Source of the DNA: Limosilactobacillus reuteri
Lineage (GTDB): Bacteria > Bacillota > Bacilli > Lactobacillales > Lactobacillaceae
Assembly (NCBI RefSeq): GCF_020784725.1
Contig: NZ_JAJGTZ010000040.1
Span: 1-64,000 of the forward strand
Direction of reading: 5' to 3'
DNA length: 64,000 nucleotides
Below are positions 32,939-43,133 of this stretch, one piece after another. A program made the translations under genes and the position numbers. The notes below the pieces were generated by a model. The model did not search any database. It was not told the DNA's origin and was given only the letters and a program-made list of their open reading frames with translations. How positions within the stretch are numbered: the stretch's first letter is position 1; every line of letters starts with the position of its first letter.

Positions 32939-34441
32939 CTAAATAGCTGATAGTTGTTGCCATTGCTTCCAAATTTTTTCTTCTGCCAATTCATCTAGAT
33001 TGTCATAGGCACCAGTACTCAAGCTTTGCAGTTTATCTTGGTCTTGTAATAATTTGACGACGGTTTGAATGAACTGTCCCTGGTTATTTAAAGGAACGAT
33101 CTCGCCATTTTGACCTGAAATTACCATTTCACGTGGTCCATAAAGGTAATCATAAGAAACAACTGGTACCCCATGGTTTAAGGCCTCGCCCATCGCTAAG
33201 GGTTGTGCATCGATTCGACTTGCATCGACAAACATTTGAGCTTGATCATACGCTTCATCTAACGATACCTGATAACCGGCAAACTCAATTGCCCCATCTA
33301 ATTCAAGGCTTTTAACCTGCTTTTTATAGTTATCCATATCTTTCCCAGTGCCATACCCATAGAAAACCAGCTTACTTTCAGGCACTTGATGATGAATCTG
33401 CGCAAACATATTGATTAGTTGACTAGTTTGCTTATCTTCTGCTAATCTTCCAACGTAAATCAACTGTCCTGGTGTCCGATCAGCTTCATAAATTCGCGCA
33501 TAATTAGTAAGAACGGGAGTCCCATTAATTACATAGATTGGTACAGCATTGTGAATTTGTTGCTGGAGAATCTCTGCTTGTTTAGCAGTCATGACGATTA
33601 CGCCATCCCACTTGTTTGCATCCGTAGTAACAGGGTCTTGCAACATAGAATTTAAAGGACCATTTATTAAGTCCTGGCCATCGTTAACCTGGTTCATCGG
33701 AAGCCATAAGAATTTCTTTGCTTTTGTCATCATTGATTGAACCGGTTTGATCGCAACAGCTGGGCGGTCAGCAATAAACACGTTGTCCTCACCATTTGCC
33801 TTATTCAATTCATCCAAAAAGAAGATAAAGAGGTCTTCTAAAGAATCAAAGAAGCGATCCTGCCCCTGATAATTGCGTAAGACATTCAGCGAATTAATCG
33901 GAGTATTTTCAACTGATTTTACAAAATATCGTTCAAGATACGTTTCTCCATCTGGGCGATAATAACGCGCATAATATTCCTGTCCATCCTCACCAAAGAA
34001 TTCGTCAGCTGCTTTAAATCCACGAATATCATATTGTTGGCGAAGAGTCATATTACCAGCAATATCAAAATAATCAACATGGCTAACTTGCCCAATGGTT
34101 CCAGCCGCAAAGTGGACCTCGCAAACGAGTCGGTCACCGCTTTTTACTTCGCGATAGTTATTTCCAGTTCCTACTTGATATTCAATTGGTAAAGGTAAAT
34201 CCTCAGTATGGAGCTTTTTACCTTGATAATCAGTCGTGTTTGCAAAAAAATCATACATATTAACAATCTGGTCGTTAGTTAAGCCAAATTTTTTGATTGT
34301 ATCATGGAGAACGAGGTCAAAGTCACGGGTTACCAATTTAGCTTTTCCACCATGCTTTTTAAATAGGGCTAGTCGTTTTAATTCGGCGTGTTCAACACTA
34401 GAATTACTACCTAATAAGTATTGATTTACAAAAAAATACAT
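32939..34441 (-). CDS. GT4-type glycosyltransferase, GtfB-like (TagE/DUF1975 family)
   Basis: 500 residues. The N-terminal beta-rich extension begins MYFFVNQYLLGSNSSVEHAE; the C-terminal half is a GT-B fold (IYVGRLAEDKQTSQLINMFA, MFVDASRIDAQPLAMGEALN). The usual E-x7-E catalytic motif of GT4 enzymes reads DAQPLAMGE, so the first Glu is Asp. In the paired protein it is intact. This fits the GtfA/GtfB complexes that add GlcNAc to serine-rich or secreted proteins, where GtfB is a weakly active substrate-binding partner. L. plantarum pairs once called TagE5/TagE6 were shown to be such protein glycosyltransferases. A teichoic-acid glucosyltransferase (TagE) is the alternative. ATG lies one base beyond the stop of the upstream gene. 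Confidence 0.8.
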   Translation of the reverse strand: MYFFVNQYLLGSNSSVEHAELKRLALFKKHGGKAKLVTRDFDLVLHDTIKKFGLTNDQIVNMYDFFANTTDYQGKKLHTEDLPLPIEYQVGTGNNYREVKSGDRLVCEVHFAAGTIGQVSHVDYFDIAGNMTLRQQYDIRGFKAADEFFGEDGQEYYARYYRPDGETYLERYFVKSVENTPINSLNVLRNYQGQDRFFDSLEDLFIFFLDELNKANGEDNVFIADRPAVAIKPVQSMMTKAKKFLWLPMNQVNDGQDLINGPLNSMLQDPVTTDANKWDGVIVMTAKQAEILQQQIHNAVPIYVINGTPVLTNYARIYEADRTPGQLIYVGRLAEDKQTSQLINMFAQIHHQVPESKLVFYGYGTGKDMDNYKKQVKSLELDGAIEFAGYQVSLDEAYDQAQMFVDASRIDAQPLAMGEALNHGVPVVSYDYLYGPREMVISGQNGEIVPLNNQGQFIQTVVKLLQDQDKLQSLSTGAYDNLDELAEEKIWKQWQQLSAI

Positions 34442-34442
34442 T

Positions 34443-35984
34443 TTACTCTTCCCCCTTTTCCTTCATATCATCAACCAACTCATTCCATAACTTCATCACG
34501 TTTGGTTCAGAATAACGTTCACTATCAGCATAAGCATTTTCACTCATCTTTGCTAATCGCTCTTGATCTTGCAATAAGCGAATGATCGCTTGAGCTAATC
34601 CATCAATATCACCGTTCTTGGTCAGTATGCCATCCTGTTGGTCAATAACGACATCTGAAGGACCATATTTTATGTCATTAGCAATAATCGGCAACCCATG
34701 GGACTGGGCCTCCACTAAAGATAGTGGCAAGCCTTCAGCCCGACTTGGCAAAATAAGCAATTGCGCATCTTCGTAAACCGAATTGACGTCATCCGTATAC
34801 CCATGGAAAGTCACAGAGCTATTAATCGCTTCCTCTTTTACAATTTCATTGAGCGTCTTATCAAAATCATCATTAGCATAACCCCAAAAATCGAGTTTGG
34901 CATCTGGAACCGCCGCTAGTACTTGTGGCCATGCTTTCAATAAATGATCTTGCTGTTTTTCCGGAGACAAGCGAGCGACCATGACAACTTGTTTCTTCGT
35001 TCGTTTTTTAAATGGAACGTGACGCTTATCAATAACTGCTGCAGGAACAATCGGACCGGGAATTCGGTATATCTTCACGCCAAGCTTGCCGAACCGGTCT
35101 TGAAGGTCTTTTTGTTGTTGCGGAGTTAAGGCAATAACCCCATCCCAATCTTGGAGGTGCTTAAGCCCCCAATCATAGTTATAATTAAGGGGAGAATGGA
35201 GCATATCGTCAGGATTATTGACATGGTCATTATGCAATTGAAGAATCCGAAAGACACGGTGCTTCATGTGCAGGACCGCCCAGCCTAATTCATAAACCCG
35301 GTCAACGATAAAGCCAACCGGACCCTTACCACAGATTTGTTTATCAGCAACCAGTTCATCGAGGAAGAACCTGGTCAACTGGTCAAATCCACTAAATTGG
35401 TAGTCATGACCATGGTAATTAAAGAGATGATAAGTTTTAATTTCCTTTCCCCGCTTATCCTGCTGGTGGGCTAACTGGATTGCTAAGGTTCCATCTGGAC
35501 GGTAATAATTTTCCGTTGCCATTTTTCCATCCCAGTCATAAAGTTGTTCAACCGAGATAAAACCGCGGCTATCATACCAACTAACCTTAAGTAGTTTTCC
35601 ATAATGGTCAAAATATTGAATATTAATTACTCGCCGATCAGTATCACTGCGCCGGCGAATATAGAGTACACGTTTGCCATTTTGATAATAATTATAATTA
35701 ATTCCGTCAGCCTTGCGTTCCCAGTGGGGATTAACTGGAATATCTTTAATCCGAATATTCTTTTGAGGAACCTCACAAGCCTCTTGAAAATAATCAAACA
35801 AGTTAATAAAGTTACGATCATCAATCCCTGCTTCTGATGTTACCAAGTGTAATTCATTTGAATATTGCCGAGTAACAATCTTAGCTGGTTGATGATATTT
35901 TTCAAACAGATGCAGACGCTTAATTTGCGCATGCTCAATTCCTGATTTGTTTCGTTGAATATTATCGTTTAGGAAAAAAAACAT
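34443..35984 (-). CDS. GT4-type glycosyltransferase, GtfA-like (TagE/DUF1975 family)
   Basis: 513 residues. It begins MFFFLNDNIQRNKSGIEHAQ, matching the SG(V/I)E(Y/H)AQ motif of GtfA. An N-terminal extension rich in YxxxG and RPDG repeats (YNYYQNGKRVLYIRRR, NYYRPDGTLAIQ) precedes the GT-B domain with VVMVARLSPEKQQDHLLKAW and an intact E-x7-E in SRAEGLPLSLVEAQSHG. It is probably the catalytic subunit of a two-subunit protein O-glycosyltransferase with the next gene. No accessory Sec genes (secA2, asp1-3) are in the window, so the target is either exported by the normal Sec route or encoded elsewhere. The neighbouring giant adhesins have Ser/Thr-rich regions and are possible targets. Confidence 0.82.
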   Translation of the reverse strand: MFFFLNDNIQRNKSGIEHAQIKRLHLFEKYHQPAKIVTRQYSNELHLVTSEAGIDDRNFINLFDYFQEACEVPQKNIRIKDIPVNPHWERKADGINYNYYQNGKRVLYIRRRSDTDRRVINIQYFDHYGKLLKVSWYDSRGFISVEQLYDWDGKMATENYYRPDGTLAIQLAHQQDKRGKEIKTYHLFNYHGHDYQFSGFDQLTRFFLDELVADKQICGKGPVGFIVDRVYELGWAVLHMKHRVFRILQLHNDHVNNPDDMLHSPLNYNYDWGLKHLQDWDGVIALTPQQQKDLQDRFGKLGVKIYRIPGPIVPAAVIDKRHVPFKKRTKKQVVMVARLSPEKQQDHLLKAWPQVLAAVPDAKLDFWGYANDDFDKTLNEIVKEEAINSSVTFHGYTDDVNSVYEDAQLLILPSRAEGLPLSLVEAQSHGLPIIANDIKYGPSDVVIDQQDGILTKNGDIDGLAQAIIRLLQDQERLAKMSENAYADSERYSEPNVMKLWNELVDDMKEKGEE

Positions 35985-36122
35985 CCTTGATTTCCCCTTT
36001 CATGGTTATCACTTTGAGTTTACCATATAATTGTTAACATTCCTTGAAAGCCTGATAGAGACGTTTCCTATCCCTCACTCAATGTGTTAATATTATTACT
36101 TATAGAAAGAAGTGGACGAGAT

Positions 36123-36527
36123 ATGCAAAACCCATTTGGTAATAACAATAATGATAACCAAAATCCGTTTAACTTAAACAATCTCCCCCTCCCACCAAAT
36201 TACGCTAAAATCGTTAATGACCAGGGGGATATCCGAATCGCCAAAGTCGGCTTTTCTTGGACAACTCTTTGGTTCGGGCCACTGCCAGCACTTTTTCGCG
36301 CGGATTACTATAATTTCATTTTAATGATTGTATTAACCCTCGATTATGCTTTGGTAGCCCTTTTCTTTGGACTTAATGCCTTGCTCCAATTCCCATGGCC
36401 TTCTGTTTTCTTTGGCTTTTTCTATAATATGATGTACTTCCGACACCTATTTACTAAGGGTTATCGACCAGCTGACCAACGTTCACGGGAATTGCTTACC
36501 CGAGCACGTTATTGGAAGGGCAATTAA
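36123..36527 (+). CDS. DUF2628-like small membrane protein
   Basis: 134 residues from ATG 36123 (MQNPFGNNNNDNQNPF). The Asn/Pro-rich cytosolic start is followed by IAKVGFSWTTLWFGPLPALF, a signature of DUF2628 proteins, then two to three membrane segments (NFILMIVLTLDYALVALFF, WPSVFFGFFYNMMYF) and a basic end. The upstream in-frame ATG at 36084 lacks a ribosome site. Function of the family is unknown. It converges on the TetR gene; their shared terminator has been split by an IS. Confidence 0.75.
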   Translation: MQNPFGNNNNDNQNPFNLNNLPLPPNYAKIVNDQGDIRIAKVGFSWTTLWFGPLPALFRADYYNFILMIVLTLDYALVALFFGLNALLQFPWPSVFFGFFYNMMYFRHLFTKGYRPADQRSRELLTRARYWKGN

Positions 36528-36575
36528 TTTAAAAAGAATTTTTGTTAATAAAAAATGAGGAGACCGAGAAAATTT

Positions 36576-38089
36576 GGCTCTACAATATCTGGTGTTGATA
36601 TAGAAATATCACTTTCTATACCAATACCAGATTTTTTGTTTTTAAACTAAAAAAGAGGCATGCCCTCTGATACAATGAAATCGCCAAATCACATAGTAAA
36701 GAAGGTAACCTCCATGGATAATGATACAAGAACTCTTCTCAATTTAACAGACCCTCATTTAAATTTTCCTCATCATTGGCTTAAATATAAATCAATTAAA
36801 AACGTTCGGGTGGCACAAATATCCTGTACCCTTTCTTATATCCCGCGTGCTTGTCCAAATTGTGGCGTTATTAATCGTGGACAAATCTTAAAATATGGTT
36901 TTTATCAAGCTAAACACAAATATGGACAATTTAGGGCTCAACCATTAATGTTGCTTGTTAATACCCAACGTTTTCAATGTCCTGACTGCCATACAACATT
37001 TAATGCGACTAGTTATCTTTTTGAAAAGCAACGAACAATTAGTCGTGATTTAAGGCGTGAAATTATTCTTCGGTTAACGCGAATTCAAACAATTAAAGAT
37101 ATTGCCCATGATTTGTTTATCAGTGAAGCTTCGGTCCAGCGGGTCCTTTTGGACCTCGCTGATCAATACAAGCCGAATTTAAACTATCTACCGGAAACAC
37201 TATGTATTGATGAATTTAAATCAATGCGGAGCGCTAAAGGTAAGATGAGTTTCATCGCCGTTGATGGTGATCGGAGTTGCTTATTTGAGCTCCTTGAAGA
37301 TCGGCGATTACGTAGTTTATTTAAGCATTATCAACAGTTTACACGTGCTGCCCGTTGCCGGGTAAAATATCTGGTAATGGATATGAACGCTGCTTATGAT
37401 CAACTAGTTAAAACCGTTTTTCCTTGTGCTCAAATCATCTATGATCGCTTTCATATTGCCAAACACCTTAATGATACGATGAATCATGTGCGAATTCATG
37501 TCTTCAATCGTTTGCGAAAAGGTGATTCTGCGGAGCAGAAACAAGCTCGGCGCCTTAAACGTTATTGGCGGCTATTTCTTCAAGATCGGGAAAATTTAAG
37601 TACAAAAGTTTATTACGAAGGACGGTATTTTAATCGCGTTGTTAATTCCATTATGATCTTAGACTTAATGTTAGCGTATGACCAAGAGTTAAGAGCCACC
37701 TATAATTTTATTCAATCCTTGAAGCGTGCTTACAATCAACGTGATTTTACAACTTTCTTTCAATTACTTAAACTCCGGCCAGACAGTGTCAGCCATTATA
37801 CAATCCACCGTTGTCAAGTTTTAGCGCGCTATAAAGAGGGAATTAAGCGTGGCTTTGAGACGAAGTTCTCAAATGGTCGAACCGAAGGGATTAATAATCG
37901 AATTAAAACTATTAAACGAGTTGCCTGTGGTTATCGTTACTTTACGGCATTTAAAACGCGGATTTATTTAATTATTGGCCACCAAATTCAAACTAACTAA
38001 AAAGAACCGCCACGAATGACGATTCTAACTAGACCAATTTAATTGGCGAAAATTCATATTTGCGTATCAACACTACTTGACGTAGAGCC
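36576..38089 (+). mobile_element. ISL3-family insertion sequence, complete (1,514 bp)
   Basis: The ends are imperfect inverted repeats of about 25 bp: GGCTCTAC then GTGTTGATA at the left, and the same words on the opposite strand at the right. They are flanked by a perfect 8-bp target duplication GAAAATTT (36568-36575 and 38090-38097), the length typical of ISL3. One full-length transposase lies inside. The intact duplication and open reading frame suggest a recent insertion. Confidence 0.93.
36714..38000 (+). CDS. tnp: ISL3-family transposase
   Basis: 428 residues from ATG 36714 (MDNDTRTLLNLTDP), the usual start in this family; an upstream ATG at 36660 would add 18 unusual residues. The N-terminal zinc-finger-like cysteines appear as CPNCGVINRG and CPDCHTTF. 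The DDE-type catalytic domain includes CIDEFKSMRSAKG (first Asp), MDMNAAYDQLV (second Asp), YDRFHIAKHLND and, late, SNGRTEGINNRIKTIKR (Glu). Length and motifs are intact, so it may be active. It catalyses cut-and-paste movement of the element. Confidence 0.95.
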   Translation: MDNDTRTLLNLTDPHLNFPHHWLKYKSIKNVRVAQISCTLSYIPRACPNCGVINRGQILKYGFYQAKHKYGQFRAQPLMLLVNTQRFQCPDCHTTFNATSYLFEKQRTISRDLRREIILRLTRIQTIKDIAHDLFISEASVQRVLLDLADQYKPNLNYLPETLCIDEFKSMRSAKGKMSFIAVDGDRSCLFELLEDRRLRSLFKHYQQFTRAARCRVKYLVMDMNAAYDQLVKTVFPCAQIIYDRFHIAKHLNDTMNHVRIHVFNRLRKGDSAEQKQARRLKRYWRLFLQDRENLSTKVYYEGRYFNRVVNSIMILDLMLAYDQELRATYNFIQSLKRAYNQRDFTTFFQLLKLRPDSVSHYTIHRCQVLARYKEGIKRGFETKFSNGRTEGINNRIKTIKRVACGYRYFTAFKTRIYLIIGHQIQTN

Positions 38090-38112
38090 GAAAATTTTGG
38101 GCTCCTCATTTT

Positions 38113-38754
38113 CTAGTTTAAATATAATTTATAAATTCGAATCAATTCAACTGGTGATTTTGTTTGAATCAAGCCTGCAATTGACTTAATTTCGTTAATA
38201 CTCAAAGCATCTGGTGCGGCACCCCAAAGCATTAACAAATTAACAATTGTATTGATATAGAGGGTTTTAATAAATGAAAACGGCAATGGCGATTTCACAT
38301 TAGTTTCTTTAATGTCTATATCACCAAATAAATATGGAACTCGCGCATCAAATTCTGCATTTGCTACTTCAACAATCATTTGATAAAACTGCATGTCCCC
38401 ATTTGAGGAAAGTAAATTTGACAATGCATGCTTGTTCTCATTACAAAAAGCTAAAGTCTGATTAAAAGCAACTTCTGCTAATTCCTTAATTTCGTCTGCA
38501 CCTGGTAAATGCTTAACATCTTTTAGCTCTTCCCGATCAATTACGAGAGCTTCTTTCAGTCCTTCCAATAGATCATTTTCAATTTCATGAAGAAGGTCCT
38601 GTTTATTTTGGTAATAATTGTAGAAAGTTTTCTTACTAATTTCAGCGCTATTTACAATATCATTAGTAGTACATTCTGATAACTTTTTAGTATCTAAAAC
38701 AGTAATAAATCCTTCCTTAATTCTATTTAACGTATTAATTTTACGAATATCCAT
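38113..38754 (-). CDS. TetR-family transcriptional regulator
   Basis: 213 residues. An N-terminal helix-turn-helix (TTNDIVNSAEISKKTFYNYY, residues about 28-47) precedes a helical ligand domain without clear homology. No efflux pump or other target is adjacent, and the gene converges on a DUF2628 protein, so its target is unknown. Its terminator arm immediately follows the stop but has been separated from its partner by the IS, so its transcripts may run into the IS. Regulators like this usually repress and are released by a small molecule. Confidence 0.85.
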   Translation of the reverse strand: MDIRKINTLNRIKEGFITVLDTKKLSECTTNDIVNSAEISKKTFYNYYQNKQDLLHEIENDLLEGLKEALVIDREELKDVKHLPGADEIKELAEVAFNQTLAFCNENKHALSNLLSSNGDMQFYQMIVEVANAEFDARVPYLFGDIDIKETNVKSPLPFSFIKTLYINTIVNLLMLWGAAPDALSINEIKSIAGLIQTKSPVELIRIYKLYLN

Positions 38755-39180
38755 CTTTTTTCTCCTATATAAACTCCAAACTATATTATCTTAATATAAA
38801 CGATTAGTAAAAATATAGCAAAATAACACCCTTGTTAGAACAAAGTATATTCTTGGTATCACTTGTACACAGTGAGTGCATAATCTCGTAAAACTATTAA
38901 CTATTGATAAATTACTTGGTAAAATATCAACGAATTGAAGCTTTAACATCAAAAGCAATTTGTGAAGAGATCAATTTTATTACTTAATGACTTCTAGAAT
39001 GTCCTTAACTTTTTCTCATTTTAATAAGGACAAAAATCCTAATAAACTCCCAAAGTTAAATTGTTCTTTCTTCTAGGGTGGTGCCAATAGTTGTTTTTAG
39101 TTATTCGCCTCAATCAGACTTAACATTTTACTAGTAGCAGATAATGTGCGATATCAGCTACTACTATTCCCTAAAATAAT
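38755..39180. other. Intergenic stretch with possible coding remnant
   Basis: No intact gene. On the plus strand at about 38915-38985 a short frame reads LVKYQRIEALTSKAICEEIN before stops. It looks like the tail of a lost gene but matches nothing I can name. The rest is AT-rich. Confidence 0.35.
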
Positions 39181-39214
39181 CGCTCAATGACTTGTGCAAT
39201 CATTGAGCGTTTTT
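39181..39214. terminator. Terminator at the end of the small membrane-protein gene
   Basis: A perfect 10-bp stem CGCTCAATGA (39181-39190) / TCATTGAGCG (39200-39209) with TTTTT on the plus strand and a weaker T-rich run on the minus strand. Confidence 0.75.
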
Positions 39215-39439
39215 CTATTCCTCTAGTTTTTTGGCTCGCTCATGCCACGTTAACCAGAATAAAATTAACAGTAAAATCACAAAACCAAAGACCATTCTAA
39301 AAATTGCAAACCATTTTGGCATCAGATGGCCTGCACGATTAATGCTAAACTCACTAATCCAATCATACCGCATTAATAAGAATAGTGTAATTCCAACGAA
39401 AAGAATTGGCAAAATTACATCAATAAAGAAATTTTACAT
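39215..39439 (-). pseudogene. Small membrane protein with a stop at codon 2
   Basis: From ATG 39439 the minus strand reads Met, TAA, then NFFIDVILPILFVGITLF, a second hydrophobic helix (FRMVFGFVILLLILFWL) and HERAKKLEE before the true stop. An AGGAA ribosome site lies about 10 bases before that ATG. Changing TAA to AAA would give a 74-residue two-helix membrane protein. The remaining open frame can only start at TTG 39412 without a ribosome site. It is either a recent nonsense mutation or a sequencing error. Family not recognised. Confidence 0.6.
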
Positions 39440-39504
39440 GATTTATTCTGTTCCTAAGTATGATATACTATCTCCTAAACAGACGTTCGATTAGAGGCTT
39501 TTAT

Positions 39505-39891
39505 ATGCGAAATATAATTCTTAACCCAACTAAACGCCAAGTTCACAAGATCAATAAGCGGATCGAAAAAGTTTATCATCCGCGACAAAAACAAGCATTA
39601 ATCGTATTTACCACCAACATCAGTAACAACCCAATCTACAAAATTAGTCTTGATACATTTCCTGCACTGGGGACAGGGATTTCGATGACCATGGTTAGTG
39701 AGATTCCAGTAGATGATATTAGCAAGGAACAATACATCCTCCTTCTCTATGCTCTCTATTCTCATTGGAAAAACTTACCATTAGTCTTCCGAGGATTTAC
39801 CCCCAAACAGGTCCGGTGGTTTCAAAAAAAGTTTGGTACCCGAGTATTTAATGAGCATTCAACAGTGGATTGGTGGCGGAAGATAAGATAA
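39505..39891 (+). CDS. Hypothetical protein, 128 residues
   Basis: Start ATG 39505 (MRNIILNPTKRQVHKINKRI) follows AGAGG. It is basic and soluble, with no signal peptide or membrane helix. The C-terminal part is rich in Trp, Phe and Lys (VRWFQKKFGTRVFNEH, STVDWWRKIR). No domain recognised. It stands alone, with the divergent small membrane protein on one side and an intergenic hairpin repeat after it. Confidence 0.65.
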   Translation: MRNIILNPTKRQVHKINKRIEKVYHPRQKQALIVFTTNISNNPIYKISLDTFPALGTGISMTMVSEIPVDDISKEQYILLLYALYSHWKNLPLVFRGFTPKQVRWFQKKFGTRVFNEHSTVDWWRKIR

Positions 39892-39929
39892 AAGGCTGTG
39901 GAGCATGAGTCAAGCTGTATCCATTAAAA

Positions 39930-40030
39930 TAAACAGCGCAAGACGCCAATAGGCCTCCAACGTCCAGTAAAGGATGAACGTTGGAGGCCTATTGTTACTT
40001 GTGGGAAGCTCACAGGCATTTCTGTCTTGA
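39930..40030. repeat. Dispersed intergenic hairpin repeat, copy B
   Basis: A perfect 17-bp stem (CAATAGGCCTCCAACGT at 39947-39963, complement 39978-39994) with a 14-base loop. It shares the AATAGGCCTC core and the preceding word CAGCGCA with copies A and C but lacks their long downstream segment. Confidence 0.8.
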
Positions 40031-40035
40031 GCTTT

Positions 40036-40584
<549 letters not shown>

Positions 40585-40723
40585 TTAATTAATTTAAAAT
40601 CTTTCAAAAGAATAAGACCCTCCGCTAATCTAAGGAAGGATCCAGCATTTACTTGAGCCTTTCCCTCATCCCTAACAACTTAACGGGAAATCTCGCTAAT
40701 TATTATTACCATTTTAAGGGTCT
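40585..40723 (-). promoter_or_regulatory. Possible attenuator leader of pyrR
   Basis: On the minus strand GGAGGGTCT (40623-40615) can pair locally with CCTTCC (40639-40634) to form a hairpin followed by a U-rich run. It can instead pair with the distant AGACCCT (40723-40717). Two exclusive pairings are what an attenuator needs. I do not see a clear PyrR binding-loop consensus, so this is tentative. Confidence 0.35.
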
Positions 40724-40744
40724 ATCTTGTTGCTGTCAAACTCA

Positions 40745-41527
40745 CTAATTAGCAAACTCATCTAACCATTTCTGGACTTCTTGGCTAATATTTCCCCAGA
40801 TTTCTTGAAAGTCGCCCTTATTCTTTAGATTGTTGACAATTTTCGTCCCATTATCTGGGTTTTCCCGTACTTCATTAACAGTTTCATTAACTTGGTTTAA
40901 ATCTTGCTTCACATTGTTACTTTGGACTTGATTTTGCAAGTCTTGAGTTTGACTTTGAATCTTATCAAGTCGACTTTCTAATGCTTGTTGATCGTGGTCT
41001 TTTTGATATTGTTGGGTTGCCCCTTTAAGTTCTGCAACTTGGTTAGCGAGATGTTGATTATCTTTTGTTAAATCGCTAATACTGCTTGAATTATTGCTTA
41101 TTTGACTACTTTGCTGACTATCAGTTGCCGCTTGATTAGCTGCTTGCCGGTTATGAGAGCTGATCGCCCACCAGGCACATAAGATAATAATGATTACGAT
41201 AACGCCCCATAGCCATCCCCGTCTTGACTTTTTGGGAGCTGCAGTTTCCTGAGTTGCATTCTGTGTCCGCATCGGTTGAATGTTTAGTGTGATGCTTACC
41301 TGAGTACTTTGTCCATTATTATTCATCACACTTAACATCACAGGGTATTCTCCTGCTTTGTTAACATTCACTTGAGTTAGGTTCATCATCACCTTACTCG
41401 TTAAATCTTGGCCATTTTCATCGGATGCATGCACACCCAACTCATGCATTATGTCAGCTTGATTTAAAGGGCGGTTAAGCGGCCAATTCAAATAATGTTT
41501 TTCTACTGTTAGGGTTGGCTGTGTCAT
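40745..41527 (-). CDS. Membrane protein with N-terminal Ig-like region and C-terminal coiled coil
   Basis: 260 residues from ATG 41527, 7 bases after AGGAGG. Residues 1 to about 83 resemble an Ig-like/DUF5011 fold (LTQVNVNKAGEYPVMLSV, STQVSITLNI). KKSRRG then precedes one membrane helix (WLWGVIVIIIILCAWWAIS, about 104-122). The C-terminal 135 residues are Gln/Asn/Ser-rich with heptads (QHLANQVAELKGATQQYQ, LDKIQSQTQDLQNQVQ). Basic residues before the helix predict N-inside, so the Ig-like part would be cytosolic, which is unusual. Function unknown. Confidence 0.75.
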   Translation of the reverse strand: MTQPTLTVEKHYLNWPLNRPLNQADIMHELGVHASDENGQDLTSKVMMNLTQVNVNKAGEYPVMLSVMNNNGQSTQVSITLNIQPMRTQNATQETAAPKKSRRGWLWGVIVIIIILCAWWAISSHNRQAANQAATDSQQSSQISNNSSSISDLTKDNQHLANQVAELKGATQQYQKDHDQQALESRLDKIQSQTQDLQNQVQSNNVKQDLNQVNETVNEVRENPDNGTKIVNNLKNKGDFQEIWGNISQEVQKWLDEFAN

Positions 41528-41584
41528 CATCTTGCCTCCTATAACGTGTATTTGTCTCGATTATACCATAGGGGAGGCAAGAGA

Positions 41585-41632
41585 AATAAAAAGCTTCCAA
41601 TGCTTAAAGATTATTCAAACATTAGAAGCTTT
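41585..41632 (-). terminator. Terminator of purA
   Basis: AAAGCTTCCAATG (41590-41602) pairs with CATTAGAAGCTTT (41620-41632) with one mismatch; the minus strand then reads TTATTTC. It lies just after the purA stop at 41640. Confidence 0.85.
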
Positions 41633-41639
41633 CATCTAT

Positions 41640-42938
<1,299 letters not shown>

Positions 42939-42989
42939 TTATTTTCACCTCATAGTTATATTTTCTAAAATTAACGTTTTTACTTCGCT

Positions 42990-43018
42990 ATTTTACCGGA
43001 TTAATTTCTTGTCGTCAA
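42990..43018 (-). promoter_or_regulatory. Promoter of purA
   Basis: On the minus strand -35 TTGACG (43018-43013), 17-bp spacer, -10 TAAAAT (42995-42990). It lies about 50 bases upstream of the purA ATG. Confidence 0.85.
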
Positions 43019-43070
43019 CAGTTTATCGAACTATTTTTAGGAATCACTCAGCAAATGTACGCTATTTTCA

Positions 43071-43099
43071 TTGACGCTTCATCTATTTTAGCGCATAAT
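43071..43099 (+). promoter_or_regulatory. Promoter of guaC
   Basis: -35 TTGACG (43071-43076), 17-bp spacer, -10 CATAAT (43094-43099), 35 bases before the ATG. The 52 bases between the two divergent -35 boxes could hold a shared operator; no clear palindrome is seen there. Confidence 0.85.
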
Positions 43100-43133
43100 A
43101 ATTAGGGTAAATTTTTAAAAAGGAGCTGCCCTA

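Larger units (their letters stand above)
36552..38111. terminator. Terminator split into two arms by an IS insertion
   Basis: The left arm AAAATGAGGAG is at 36552-36562 and the right arm CTCCTCATTTT at 38102-38112. Removing the IS and one 8-bp duplicate restores an 11-bp stem plus CC/GG with a loop of about 11 bases, between two convergent genes. With the arms 1.5 kb apart the hairpin should no longer work as a short terminator. Confidence 0.8.

Noticed and set aside
30980-35984. A complete accessory Sec (SecA2) glycoprotein cluster
   Set aside because: No secA2, secY2 or asp-like gene is present; only the glycosyltransferase pair and an unrelated protein.
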